Positions 25,632-34,449 of a stretch of DNA of 64,000 nt are shown piece by piece. How positions within the stretch are numbered: the stretch's first letter is position 1; each line of letters begins with the position of its first letter. The notes under the pieces are model-generated. The model saw nothing but the letters and a program-made list of their open reading frames with translations. It was not told the origin of the DNA and searched no databases. Where the stretch lies: the NCBI GenBank assembly GCA_965205735.1, contig OZ242179.1, positions 1,116,001 to 1,180,000 of the forward strand, given 5' to 3'. The DNA comes from VXNE01 sp965205735 (GTDB lineage Bacteria > Pseudomonadota > Gammaproteobacteria > Pseudomonadales > Azotimanducaceae). The translations under genes were made by a program, and so were the position numbers.

Positions 25632-28439
25632 CTACGTTTTGCGACGTCTGGACCTTGCCCGGCCGGCCTTCCGAGAGCGGGTTCGCCCCGTCTTGCTCGC
25701 CGGGGCCGATTGTTCCCACCGTCCACCGCGATAAAAGGCACGCCACGAAGTGGGTTTGCCATCTTTCTCCGAGGCGACGAACTGCTGTCGCGTCTTGCGG
25801 GAGAACTTGATCACCGCGGGATTGCCGTCGGGGTCGTGCTCCGGCGCCTCCAGCAGAAACGCGAACTTCGGGTCCAGTTCGTTCGCGTGAGGCTTGATCT
25901 CCGTCACCAGCGGCGCTCGCGTCTCCCGGTTTCGCGGGAATCCGCTCGCCGCGAGGAATATCCCCGCCGCGCCGTCGCGCAGCACGTAGTGGTCGTCCAC
26001 GGCGCGGCATCGGAGTTCCGGCATCGGTACCGGTTCAGCTCTTGGCGGCGCCGGTTGCCCGTTCCGCAGCAGCTTCCGGGTGTTGGTGCACGATGCGTTC
26101 GTGCAGCCGAAGTACTTGCCGAAGCGGCCGGACTTGAGCTGCATCTCGCCACCGCATCTCTCGCATTCGACGACCGGTCCCTCGTAGCCCCGAATCCGGA
26201 ACTCGCCGCGCTCCAGTTCGAATCCGGCGCAATCGGGGTTCCTGCCGCAGATGTGCAGCTTGCGTTCGCTATCGATCAGAAAGGCGTCCATCGCCGTGTC
26301 GCAGACGCGACATCGCCGCTTTGCCCGAAGGATCTTCGATTCCCGCTCGTCGTCCTCGTCCGAATTCTCCCTTGCGAGGGGTGAACCCCTCGCGCTCCCC
26401 GGCTGAGGGCTCTCCCTTGCGAGGGGTGAACCCCTCGCGCTCCCCGGCTGAGGGCTCCCGGCGTCCACCGTTTCGTTCTCCGGCATGAGATCGATCGTGT
26501 TTGTGCAGCGCTCCTTGGTCGGCGCGCGATATCCGGAGCAGCCGAGAAATACGCCGGTGCTGGCGGTTCGAACCTGCATGGGTCGTCCGCACCTGTTGCA
26601 GGGGATGTCCGTGTTCGTGGGCTCGTTGGCGCGCATGCCGCCCTCGGCGCTCCCGGCGCGGGCGAGCTTCTCGCTGAATCCCCCGTAGAAGCTGTCGAGA
26701 ACCGCGTGCCACGCCAGATCGCCATCGGCGATCTGGTCCAGTTCACGCTCCATCCCCGCCGTGAAGGAATAGTCCATCAGGTCGCTGAAATTCTCGACCA
26801 GCCTGTCGGTTACGAGTTCGCCGATCTTCTCGACGTGGAAACGCCGGTCCGTGAGCGTGACGTAGCCGCGATCCTGTATCGTTGAAATGATCGATGCATA
26901 GGTCGAAGGCCGGCCGATGCCTCGGCTCTCCAGTTCGCGCACCAGGCTTGCCTCGCCGTACCGGGGCGGCGGCTTGGTGAAATGCTGCACCACTTTCGCG
27001 TCGACAAGCTTGAGGGATTCGCCTTCCGCATAGTCCGGCAAGGGCTTGTCCTCATCTCGGCGGGAGGCCGGCGCCAAGACGCGCGTGAAGCCGTCGAACT
27101 TCACGATGCGGCCGCGGACGCTCAACTCGAAATCGCCCGCCCTCACCGTAACCGTCGTGGAGATGTAAAGAGCGTGTGTCATCTGGCACGCGACAAATTG
27201 CCGCCAGATGAGGTCGTACAGGCGCCTCTCCTCCTGCGACAGGGAGCCCGGGCCCGCCGGGCCGGACTCGACCACGGTGGGCCGAATCGCCTCGTGGGCT
27301 TCCTGGGCCGTCGACTTGCTCCGATACGCCGCAGGTCTATCCGGCAAGTACGGTTGGCCGAATTCCTGGCCGATGAAGGCGCGGGCGCGGGCGACGGCGT
27401 CCGCCGACAGATTCATCGAGTCCGTGCGCATGTATGTGATGTGGCCGGCCTCGTAGAGTCTCTGCGCGACCATCATGGTCCTGCGCACCGAGAAGCCGAG
27501 CCGCGTCGCCGCAGCCTGTTGCAGAGTGGAAGTAATGAACGGCGGGTTGGGCCTTGCGCGGGTCTGCCTATCCTCGCGCTTGTGCACCGCGAACGCCGCC
27601 CGTCGCAACCGTCCAAGGGCTTCGTTGGCAGACTCGGCGTCCGCGGGGCGAAAGCGCTTGCCGCGGTCTTTCGCGACGTTGAAGCGATGGCTGTCGCCAC
27701 CGCCCTGGGCACTTCCCCTACCGGCGTCCCGAGCGAGATCCGCGAATCCTTCCCAGTACTCTTCCGGCGTGAACGCGCGAATTTCGCGTTCGCGTTCGGC
27801 GATCAGGCGTACCGCGACGGACTGCACGCGGCCGGCCGACAAGCTCCTGGCCACCTTGGCCCACAGTAGCGGCGACAGCTCGAAACCGACGACGCGATCA
27901 AGGAAACGCCGCGCCTGCTGCGCGTTGACGCGATTCTGGTCGACCTTCCCCGGTTGCCGGAAAGCCTGCTCTATCGCGGACTTGGTGATCTCGCTGAAGA
28001 CCACCCGACGGAACCGTTCGGGGTCGCCGCCGATCAATTCCTGCAGATGCCAGGCGATGGCTTCGCCCTCGCGATCCAGGTCGGTCGCGAGATAGATGCG
28101 ATCCGAGCGCTCCGCGAACTTGCGCAGTTCGGCAACCACCTTCTCCTTGCCGGGCAGCGTTTCGTATTCCGCCTTCCAACCGTTGTCCGGGTCTACGCCC
28201 ATGCGCCGGACAAGCTGCGCGCGGGCGCGCCTGGCCTTGTATTCGGCCCTTTCTTTCGGCGCGAGCTTGCGGGTCTTCGCCGCTTCGCGCGTGCGTTCAG
28301 CGGCATCTGCGCGCTTGCCGCCGACGGGAAGATCGCGGACATGCCCCACGCTCGACTTGACCACATAGTCCCTGCCGAGATAGCGATTGATGGTCCTGGC
28401 CTTGGCCGGAGACTCAACGATGACTAAAGATTGCGCCAT
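25632..28439 (-). CDS. topA: DNA topoisomerase I with in-frame repeat insertion
   Basis: The enzyme is 935 residues, longer than the 865-residue E. coli protein. The Toprim domain opens with SLVIVESPAKARTINRYLG. The catalytic Tyr336 lies in GHITYMRTDSMNLS. Several Cys4 zinc ribbons follow from about residue 620 (PCNRCGRPMQVR, CRVCDTAMDAF, CERCGGEMQLKSGRFGKYFG), ending in a basic Lys/Arg tail. It relaxes negative supercoils. Residues about 662-691 are two tandem 15-residue units (SPQPGSARGSPLARE) encoded by two 45-bp C modules. They sit in an acidic linker between zinc ribbons, where they need not harm folding. Confidence 0.96.
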   Translation of the reverse strand: MAQSLVIVESPAKARTINRYLGRDYVVKSSVGHVRDLPVGGKRADAAERTREAAKTRKLAPKERAEYKARRARAQLVRRMGVDPDNGWKAEYETLPGKEKVVAELRKFAERSDRIYLATDLDREGEAIAWHLQELIGGDPERFRRVVFSEITKSAIEQAFRQPGKVDQNRVNAQQARRFLDRVVGFELSPLLWAKVARSLSAGRVQSVAVRLIAEREREIRAFTPEEYWEGFADLARDAGRGSAQGGGDSHRFNVAKDRGKRFRPADAESANEALGRLRRAAFAVHKREDRQTRARPNPPFITSTLQQAAATRLGFSVRRTMMVAQRLYEAGHITYMRTDSMNLSADAVARARAFIGQEFGQPYLPDRPAAYRSKSTAQEAHEAIRPTVVESGPAGPGSLSQEERRLYDLIWRQFVACQMTHALYISTTVTVRAGDFELSVRGRIVKFDGFTRVLAPASRRDEDKPLPDYAEGESLKLVDAKVVQHFTKPPPRYGEASLVRELESRGIGRPSTYASIISTIQDRGYVTLTDRRFHVEKIGELVTDRLVENFSDLMDYSFTAGMERELDQIADGDLAWHAVLDSFYGGFSEKLARAGSAEGGMRANEPTNTDIPCNRCGRPMQVRTASTGVFLGCSGYRAPTKERCTNTIDLMPENETVDAGSPQPGSARGSPLARESPQPGSARGSPLARENSDEDDERESKILRAKRRCRVCDTAMDAFLIDSERKLHICGRNPDCAGFELERGEFRIRGYEGPVVECERCGGEMQLKSGRFGKYFGCTNASCTNTRKLLRNGQPAPPRAEPVPMPELRCRAVDDHYVLRDGAAGIFLAASGFPRNRETRAPLVTEIKPHANELDPKFAFLLEAPEHDPDGNPAVIKFSRKTRQQFVASEKDGKPTSWRAFYRGGRWEQSAPASKTGRTRSRKAGRARSRRRKT
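26366..26455 (-). repeat. Two tandem C modules inside topA
   Basis: Two 45-bp units with the perfect palindrome GCGAGGGGTGAACCCCTCGC and flank GCTCCCCGGCTGAGGGCTC. Each is 15 codons, so the frame is kept. They are the inverted counterpart of the units at 23491-23580. Confidence 0.85.
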
Positions 28440-28629
28440 CGAATTTCCTACTTCCCAAGTTCGTTACTCTTAAACCGAAGCACCAGCCTGCCCACAAGCC
28501 CGTGGAAAGCCATCCTGGAAGACTCCCCGACCGAAGATCTCTCGAGGCGGGCGCTCTTCCTCGAACTTCCACGTGACAAACGCCTCGGGAAGCATCAGCG
28601 ACCAGGGGCGGTTGCCCGTGGACGACGAG

Positions 28630-28672
28630 TCGGGCCGGGCCACAGGCGAAGCCGAAGGCAACGACTGTGGGG
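28630..28672 (-). other. Hairpin at the start of the topA leader, shared with element A2
   Basis: On the minus strand GCCCCACAG ... CCTTCGGCTTCG ... CTGTGGCCCGGCC folds into a stem with an inner TTCG-rich loop. A2 carries the same motif at about 8634-8680, with the stem base pair changed from A-T to G-C on both sides (CCACGG ... CCGTGG). That paired change suggests selection or duplication of a structured unit. Confidence 0.45.
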
Positions 28673-28674
28673 CA

Positions 28675-28704
28675 CTTATAGATATTGTTCGGAGTGCCTG
28701 TCAA
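28675..28704 (-). promoter_or_regulatory. Predicted sigma-70 promoter of topA
   Basis: TTGACA (28699-28704) is separated by 18 bp from TATAAG (28675-28680), both read on the minus strand. Transcription would begin near 28668, leaving a leader of about 230 nt before topA. The remainder of 28440-28772 holds no gene that I recognise. Confidence 0.6.
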
Positions 28705-28772
28705 CCATATGGTTCCCGAAGCGCGTACGCGACCCGGTGCGACGCCACGCGGCCGGCGGTTCAAGATCTTGC

Positions 28773-29333
28773 TCACTCGTCCCGGCTGCGGGACACCCCG
28801 GAGCGCGCCTGCAGCGACGCTATCGCGCGCAGGCGGTCGGCGATTTCGCCCACCAGTTCCGACGCCTCACGGCCCCGCGCATTCTCCAACCAATACCAGC
28901 TCGCGGCACTCTCGGTGACCTCCGTCGCAAGGCAGTGATCTTCGAGGCCGGCGACCGCGCCGCCCACGGCGCGCCAATAGTGAGCGTCGACGCGCGGAAG
29001 CGGTACCTCCGGATGCTGCGCCCACCCCAACAACGGTGTCGCCCCACCCGCGTCGCGCAACAGGAACCAGCAGGGCGCGCGACGCCAGGGCTTGGACGCC
29101 GCCAAGCGGTAGGCGCTGCACGGCTGCGTCGCATCGCGCGCGACGCCGTCGGCGCCCACGCGTTCCTCGGCCCGCGCGCGGCGCTTCGGCAATGTTGTGA
29201 CTTCGACGATCAGTCCCTCGCGCCGCGCCTGTTCCCGCAGCTTGACGAGCTGCCGATCACGCTTCGTCGGCATCAACCACAGCACCGGCGCGAAAGCCAG
29301 GACCAAGAGCCCGCCGACCAGCAACCAAGTCAT
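28773..29333 (-). CDS. Conserved hypothetical membrane-anchored protein next to topA
   Basis: The protein is 186 residues. A single N-terminal helix (WLLVGGLLVLAFAPVLWLM) is followed by PTKRDRQLVKLREQARREGL, a basic amphipathic segment seen in small proteins encoded beside topA in pseudomonads. The rest is Trp-rich and Arg-rich without a catalytic motif. It would face the cytoplasm from an inner-membrane anchor. It is transcribed toward topA, but a promoter for topA lies between them, so it may or may not be co-transcribed. Function unknown. Confidence 0.7.
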   Translation of the reverse strand: MTWLLVGGLLVLAFAPVLWLMPTKRDRQLVKLREQARREGLIVEVTTLPKRRARAEERVGADGVARDATQPCSAYRLAASKPWRRAPCWFLLRDAGGATPLLGWAQHPEVPLPRVDAHYWRAVGGAVAGLEDHCLATEVTESAASWYWLENARGREASELVGEIADRLRAIASLQARSGVSRSRDE

Positions 29334-29439
29334 GCGTTGCTTCCCTCGGCCAACACGGCAAGGGTCCCTCCGCGTTTATTCGATGCAACACGAATCATTG
29401 TGTTGTATCGTCGCCGCAACCGCGTCGCAAGGCAATCGC

Positions 29440-29895
29440 ATGGTTGGATACAAGCGTATTCTGCTTGCCGTCGATCTCGCCGAGGAGTCAAGCACCGTGG
29501 GCGAGCGGGCGATCCAGTTGGCGCGTCGGTTTGACGCGGAACTGCACGTCGTTCACGTGGTTGAACCACTTAGTCTCGTGTACGGCGGCGACATTCCCAT
29601 GGACTTGTCTTCGGTGCAGGACGAGATCCAGGAGCAGGCGCAGTCGAGTCTCGATGAATTCTGCGCCGGTGCCGGTGTGCCGGACGGGCACCGGTACCTG
29701 ATCTTTGGACGGCCGGAAACGGAAATACATCGCATCGCGATGAGCGCCGGCATCGACGCCATTGTTGTTGGAAGCCACGGGCGACACGGTCTCGCGTTGC
29801 TGCTCGGTTCGACAGCGAACGGCGTTCTGCACGGCGCCTGCTGCGATGTGCTGGCCGTTCGCGTTGGACCGGGGGCGCGCCAAAGCGCCGACTGA
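29440..29895 (+). CDS. Universal stress protein (UspA family)
   Basis: The protein is 151 residues. MVGYKRILLAVDLAEESSTV opens the alpha/beta Usp fold, and the C-terminal GSHGRHGLALLLGSTANGVL is the G-x2-G-x9-G-(S/T) ATP-binding motif. Such proteins are induced by stress and stationary phase. The ATG at 29440 is the family start; the frame extends upstream without homology. slt follows after 53 bp. Confidence 0.92.
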   Translation: MVGYKRILLAVDLAEESSTVGERAIQLARRFDAELHVVHVVEPLSLVYGGDIPMDLSSVQDEIQEQAQSSLDEFCAGAGVPDGHRYLIFGRPETEIHRIAMSAGIDAIVVGSHGRHGLALLLGSTANGVLHGACCDVLAVRVGPGARQSAD

Positions 29896-29948
29896 CGACC
29901 TTGCCTTACCAGTTACCCGTGTTCTCTTCGCGGCAGCCCTCGACTGCC

Positions 29949-31841
29949 ATGCGTCGGCGCGTCCCGATCCTGCTGGCGATCCTGCTGGCGATCCTGCTCA
30001 CGTTCGTCGCCGGGATGGCCCACGCGGACATCTATCAGCTTCGAACAGAATACAAGCGCGCAATTTCCGCAATCGAGACGGGCCACAGCGGCAATTTCCG
30101 CAGCGCGTTGTCGGCGCTCGTCGACTATCCGCTGCATCCCTACCTCGTGTATTTCGACGCGCGACGACGAGTCAGTCGCATGTCCCCGAGCGACGCCGCC
30201 GCGCTCAAGGCATCCTTGAGCGACACGCATCTGGGTGAGCGCCTGTTTGAAGCCTGGTTGATCGCGCAGGCGCGGCGGGGGCGTTGGCAAACTTACCGCG
30301 ACCACTACGAACCCATGGAGCGCGCCGACGGCAGGTGCTTCTACGCGCGATCGCTCTTCCGCACGGGGGACAAGGACGCGGCGCTGCGTCTGGTGCCGGA
30401 ACTCTGGATCGTCGGCGTCTCGCAACCGAAGGAATGCGATCCGTTGTTCGCGGTGTGGATGGCCCAGGGCAAGTTGACCGACGACATGGTGTGGGAACGC
30501 CTGCGTCTCGCTCTCGACGGGAACGAACGGATCCTCGCGCGCTATTTGCTTGGACGCTTCTCCAGCGCGCGCGCGAGTGCCGCGCGGGCCCTGTACGACG
30601 GCCACGTGCGGCCAGACAACGTGCGCCGACCCTCGCGGTTTCCGAATACGCCCCACGGCGCGGAGGCACTGGCCCACGCGCTGTCGCGCTATGCCCGGGA
30701 AAACGCGGCGGACGCGGCCAAGCAGTGGCGGACGCTTCAGCGTCGCAGCATGCCGGATGCCACGCGCGCATTCATCGAAGAGCGACTGACGGCCGCTCTC
30801 GCGCTCGCGGGCGAACCCGTCGGCGATTCCATGGGCGCCCCGGGATCCGCATCGTTCAACCGGGATATGGCACTGGCGAGCGTCATCCACCAGCGCTGGC
30901 CGCAAGCGGTGCGCTGGATCGAGGCGCTGGACGAAGCCGAACGCGACACGCGTCAGTGGCGCTACTGGCTCGGCAGGGCGCTCTTAGGCCTGGACGCGGA
31001 CTCCTCAAGGGGCGAAGCCATACTGCGCGAGGTGGCGAAACACCGCTCCTACTACGGGTTCCTCGCCGCCCAGAAACTGGGAGTCGAACCGTCGCTGAAC
31101 GCGCGCGCCGCCGCGCCGGCGAGTCGTCCCGACCATCCCGCGGTAGAACGCATGCTGGAACTCTATGCCGTCGGCGACCTGGTGCACGCCCGCCGCGAGT
31201 GGAACTGGATGTTCGACAGGTTCAGCGCTGCGGATCAGGGCGTGCTGATCGATCTGGCGGCCGACATCGGCTGGATCGAACAGGCCATATACGGGGCCAA
31301 CCGTCCCGAGCTTATCGATCTCGTCACGCTGCGCTTTCCGACGCCGTACCTGCATCTCTACCGACGCCTCGCGTTCCAGACAGATCTGCCGCTGCCCTTG
31401 CTGCTCGCCGTGACGCGCAAGGAAAGCGCGTTCAACCCGCGCGCGGTTTCGCCTTCCGGCGCTGTCGGCCTGATGCAGCTCATGCCCCCCACCGCCCGGT
31501 ACGCCGCGTCCAAGGCGCGTCTCGAACAACCGTCCCAGCGAGATCTGTTCGACCCGGTCGCCAACATCGAACTTGGCGCCCACCATCTCGCCGATCTCAT
31601 GGACCGCTACGACGGCCACCGCGCGCTCGTCGCCGGCGCGTACAACGCGGGACCGAGTCGCGTGGCCGGTTGGCGCAAGGAGCACCGCGAACTGCCGACG
31701 GACGCCTGGATCGAAGCGATTCCGGTTAGCGAAACTCGCGACTATGTTCAGGCCGTGCTCGCCTTCGATCTCGTCTACGCCCATCTGTTGGGCGAGTCGG
31801 TATCGAGCCTGCTCAAGCCGCACGAAGAGCGCGTGCCGTGA
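29949..31841 (+). CDS. slt: Soluble lytic murein transglycosylase
   Basis: The protein is 630 residues. The signal peptide runs from MRRRVPILLAILLAILLTFV to GMAHA. A long alpha-superhelical domain is followed by the linker and a C-terminal SLT domain. Catalytic Glu492 sits in TRKESAFNPRAVSPSGAVGL, followed by MQLMPPTARY and AGAYNAGPSRV. It cleaves glycan strands in the periplasm to give anhydromuropeptides. The ATG at 29949 is chosen because the signal peptide begins there. The signal region contains a threefold CTGCTGGCGATC repeat, which could slip. It overlaps tatD by 4 bp. Confidence 0.93.
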   Translation: MRRRVPILLAILLAILLTFVAGMAHADIYQLRTEYKRAISAIETGHSGNFRSALSALVDYPLHPYLVYFDARRRVSRMSPSDAAALKASLSDTHLGERLFEAWLIAQARRGRWQTYRDHYEPMERADGRCFYARSLFRTGDKDAALRLVPELWIVGVSQPKECDPLFAVWMAQGKLTDDMVWERLRLALDGNERILARYLLGRFSSARASAARALYDGHVRPDNVRRPSRFPNTPHGAEALAHALSRYARENAADAAKQWRTLQRRSMPDATRAFIEERLTAALALAGEPVGDSMGAPGSASFNRDMALASVIHQRWPQAVRWIEALDEAERDTRQWRYWLGRALLGLDADSSRGEAILREVAKHRSYYGFLAAQKLGVEPSLNARAAAPASRPDHPAVERMLELYAVGDLVHARREWNWMFDRFSAADQGVLIDLAADIGWIEQAIYGANRPELIDLVTLRFPTPYLHLYRRLAFQTDLPLPLLLAVTRKESAFNPRAVSPSGAVGLMQLMPPTARYAASKARLEQPSQRDLFDPVANIELGAHHLADLMDRYDGHRALVAGAYNAGPSRVAGWRKEHRELPTDAWIEAIPVSETRDYVQAVLAFDLVYAHLLGESVSSLLKPHEERVP

Positions 31842-32629
31842 TCGACATCGGCGCAAACCTGACGCACCGTTCGTTCGAAGACGACCGCGACCAAGTGCTG
31901 GTCCGCGCGCGGTCCGCCGGCGTCGAGGGCATCATCGTCACCGGAACCAGCACGGCGGAGTCCCGCGCGGCCGCGGGGCTCGCGGCAACGCATGCGGATG
32001 TCTGGAGCACCGCCGGCGTACATCCGCACGAGGCGAAATCCGTCTTCGCCGGCTGGATCGACGAAATCGCGGCGCTCGCGAGCAGGCCGGACGTTGTCGC
32101 CATCGGCGAGGCGGGACTTGACTTCAACCGCAACTTCTCGCCCCCAGCCGCCCAACGCGATGTGTTTGCCGCGCAGATTCAACTCGCAGGGCAGCTCGAT
32201 ATGCCGCTGTTTGTCCACGACCGCGATTCCGGGGGCGAGACAGCGAGACTGTTGGCCGACCACCGGGCGAAACCGGACCGCGTCGTGATCCACTGTTTCA
32301 CAGGTTCCGCGGAAGATCTCGACACCTGGCTGGACGCGGGTTACTACATCGGCATCACCGGCTGGATCTGCGACACGCGCCGGGGCGGCGAACTGCGGAC
32401 GCTGGCGCCGCGCATTCCCAGCGACCGGCTGCTCATCGAGACAGACGCGCCCTATCTGATGCCCCGGACCATGCGCCCGAAGCACCGCTCGGGGCGCAAC
32501 GAACCGGCATTCCTGGTCGAAGTCGCGAACGCGCTCGCCGCGCTGCGCGGCGCCACCGCGACGGAAATAGCCGAAATCACCGCCGACAACGCGCGGCGCG
32601 CGTTCCGCCTACCGACCGCTGCCCTGTAG
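31838..32629 (+). CDS. tatD: TatD-family metal-dependent hydrolase (DNase)
   Basis: The protein is 263 residues starting with GTG. MIDIGANLTHRSFEDDRD carries the first metal-binding pair region (the usual HxH position reads NLTH). VHPHEAK, AIGEAGLDFNRNFSP, VHDRDSGGE and LIETDAPYLMPRTMRPKHRS follow, the standard TatD order. It is a 3' to 5' exonuclease or deoxyribonuclease linked to DNA quality control. Translation is coupled to slt through a GTGA overlap. Confidence 0.93.
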   Translation: MIDIGANLTHRSFEDDRDQVLVRARSAGVEGIIVTGTSTAESRAAAGLAATHADVWSTAGVHPHEAKSVFAGWIDEIAALASRPDVVAIGEAGLDFNRNFSPPAAQRDVFAAQIQLAGQLDMPLFVHDRDSGGETARLLADHRAKPDRVVIHCFTGSAEDLDTWLDAGYYIGITGWICDTRRGGELRTLAPRIPSDRLLIETDAPYLMPRTMRPKHRSGRNEPAFLVEVANALAALRGATATEIAEITADNARRAFRLPTAAL

Positions 32630-32709
32630 GGACAGGCGCGAAAAAGAGTGCCTCCCGGCACAATTGAGCCGGTACCATAGACGGCCGCACCGATTTAACC
32701 TCCACCGGT

Positions 32710-33657
32710 ATGGCAGCCGATGTGACATGGCGTATCGCCTTCGCGCCCGATGCGCGCGGTTGGCGTTATCCGCTACCTTTCTGCGGGGAACTGGATTGGC
32801 GCGCTGACGGCGTCTCGGAAGCGGAAATAGCCCTGCCAGCGCTACCGTCCGGCCACATCGTCGTGCCGAGTTTCGCGAGCCCGGACAGTCCCGACCACCG
32901 CTGGGTGCTGGTCGACGGCGACGCATCGTCTGCCACCGCGGGCTTCGGCCGGCCGATCAGTCAATGCCCCCATGTCGACGGCGCGGCAGAACTCAAATCC
33001 AGAATCGACTATTTCGAAACTTCACAAGCGGTGCCGAATGGCCGGCTGCGTCTGCTGGTCGACGCGCCCGAGCCGCCCGGCGACTACCTGGTCGCAGTCG
33101 GCGTGCGTCCCGCCCGCATGGCGATGGACGTTGCCCCGCCTGTGGATACGCCAGTGCTGGACATACCGGCCAAGAGCCAGACGGCTGCGGCGCGGGAAGA
33201 GATCCGCGCGCGCATCTGCTCGCCCACCTGCGTTTCCATGGCGATGGACCATCTGGGGGTTGATCACGCGTTTCATGAACTCGTCAACGCCGCCTATCAT
33301 CGCGCGACAGATCTGTACGGCGTGTGGCCGCAGAATATCTGGGCGGCCAGCCGCTGGGGCATCATCGGCGCGATCGAAACAGCCGTGGATTGGGGAGTGA
33401 TCGAACGCGCTGTCGCCGGCGGACATCCTCTGGCGGCCAGCATTGCATTCGGCGAGGGGGATCTCGAAGGCAGCGCCGTAGCCGCGAGCGCCGGGCATCT
33501 GGTCATCGTTCGCGGCATACAGAATAATCGGGTGGTGGTAAACGATCCCGCCGCAAACGATGCTCTCGGCGTAGCGCGGCACTATGACGCGAAAGAATTC
33601 CTTCGGGCGTGGCTTGCCGCCCGCGGCGTCTGCTACCTGTTCGCGGTCCCGGCATGA
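32710..33657 (+). CDS. C39-like (papain-fold) peptidase family protein
   Basis: The protein is 315 residues. The first 150 residues form a beta-rich domain of unknown role. The second half is a C39-like fold: RARICSPTCVSMAMDHLGV has the candidate nucleophilic Cys, AASAGHLVIVRG the His and NRVVVNDPAANDALGV the Asp or Asn. No signal peptide is seen, so it is probably cytoplasmic. The next gene starts within its stop codon (ATGA). The substrate is unknown. Confidence 0.75.
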   Translation: MAADVTWRIAFAPDARGWRYPLPFCGELDWRADGVSEAEIALPALPSGHIVVPSFASPDSPDHRWVLVDGDASSATAGFGRPISQCPHVDGAAELKSRIDYFETSQAVPNGRLRLLVDAPEPPGDYLVAVGVRPARMAMDVAPPVDTPVLDIPAKSQTAAAREEIRARICSPTCVSMAMDHLGVDHAFHELVNAAYHRATDLYGVWPQNIWAASRWGIIGAIETAVDWGVIERAVAGGHPLAASIAFGEGDLEGSAVAASAGHLVIVRGIQNNRVVVNDPAANDALGVARHYDAKEFLRAWLAARGVCYLFAVPA

Positions 33658-33905
33658 GGTATCTGCTCCGGTTCACGCTCCTATGTGTGGCCGCCGCCCT
33701 GACTTCGTTTGGCCTGGCGTACTGGCAGCATACCGGTTTCAGCATGGAAGGATTTTGGCTCGTGGACAATCACTACCGCCCGCATCCCCTGCATATACTC
33801 GCGCTCGGTCTCGCGATGATTCCCACGACCATTTGGGAGATATTCCTCCTCGAGGCGAAGCGCGCCGCAACGACAAAGCGTGAAAGGCTTGATGAGAATG
33901 CATGA
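33654..33905 (+). CDS. Small two-helix membrane protein of unknown function
   Basis: The protein is 83 residues. Helix 1 is LLRFTLLCVAAALTSFGLAY and helix 2 is HILALGLAMIPTTIWEIFLL, with a short loop and a Lys/Arg-rich tail. The start ATG overlaps the previous stop and the GNAT gene begins before its end, so it lies inside a tightly packed operon. I do not recognise the family. Confidence 0.65.
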   Translation: MRYLLRFTLLCVAAALTSFGLAYWQHTGFSMEGFWLVDNHYRPHPLHILALGLAMIPTTIWEIFLLEAKRAATTKRERLDENA

Positions 33906-34449
33906 AACAGCCCCCGCCACGCGCGTATATCTCCGCAGGGTCCGCAGCGCCGACAGGCGCGAAGTGATTGAACGCGTCGCCGAAGGACAGTCTTTTCTGA
34001 ATCCGTGGATCTCGGCGCCGGCGACAGCGCACGACTTCAGGCACTATCTGAAGCGCACGCACCGCGACGACCACGAGGGGCTGCTTGTCTGCCGACGGGA
34101 CTCGGACGCGATCATGGGCGTGATCAACCTCAACAACATCGTCCGCGGATCATTTCTCTCCGCATCGCTCGGCTACTACGCGATGGCGCGCCACGCCGGA
34201 CAGGGCTACATGCAGGAAGGTCTGGAGCTGGTCAAGGACCATGCGTTTCGCGAACTCGGGTTGCATCGCATCGAAGCGAACATCCAACCCACCAATCAGC
34301 GCTCCATCAACCTGGTGAAGCGTTGCGGGTTCGTGCGCGAAGGCTATTCCCGGGCTTTCCTGCACATCGAGGGCGCCTGGCGCGACCACGAACGCTGGGC
34401 GGCCATCGATCCCCGGTTGACGCTGACCGCGAGGCCGATATTTCGATGA
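33880..34449 (+). CDS. GNAT acetyltransferase, RimJ/RimL type
   Basis: The protein is about 189 residues. The fold shows VYLRRVRSADRREVIERVAE at the start, the acetyl-CoA region YYAMARHAGQGYMQEGL with pyrophosphate-binding QGYM, and IEANIQPTNQRSINLVKRCG with the closing GFVREGYSR. RimJ/RimL-like enzymes acetylate N-termini of ribosomal proteins or other amines. Starts GTG 33880, ATG 33892 and ATG 33898 are all possible. The 3' end overlaps the S9 peptidase start by ATGA. Confidence 0.88.
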   Translation: MKGLMRMHETAPATRVYLRRVRSADRREVIERVAEGQSFLNPWISAPATAHDFRHYLKRTHRDDHEGLLVCRRDSDAIMGVINLNNIVRGSFLSASLGYYAMARHAGQGYMQEGLELVKDHAFRELGLHRIEANIQPTNQRSINLVKRCGFVREGYSRAFLHIEGAWRDHERWAAIDPRLTLTARPIFR

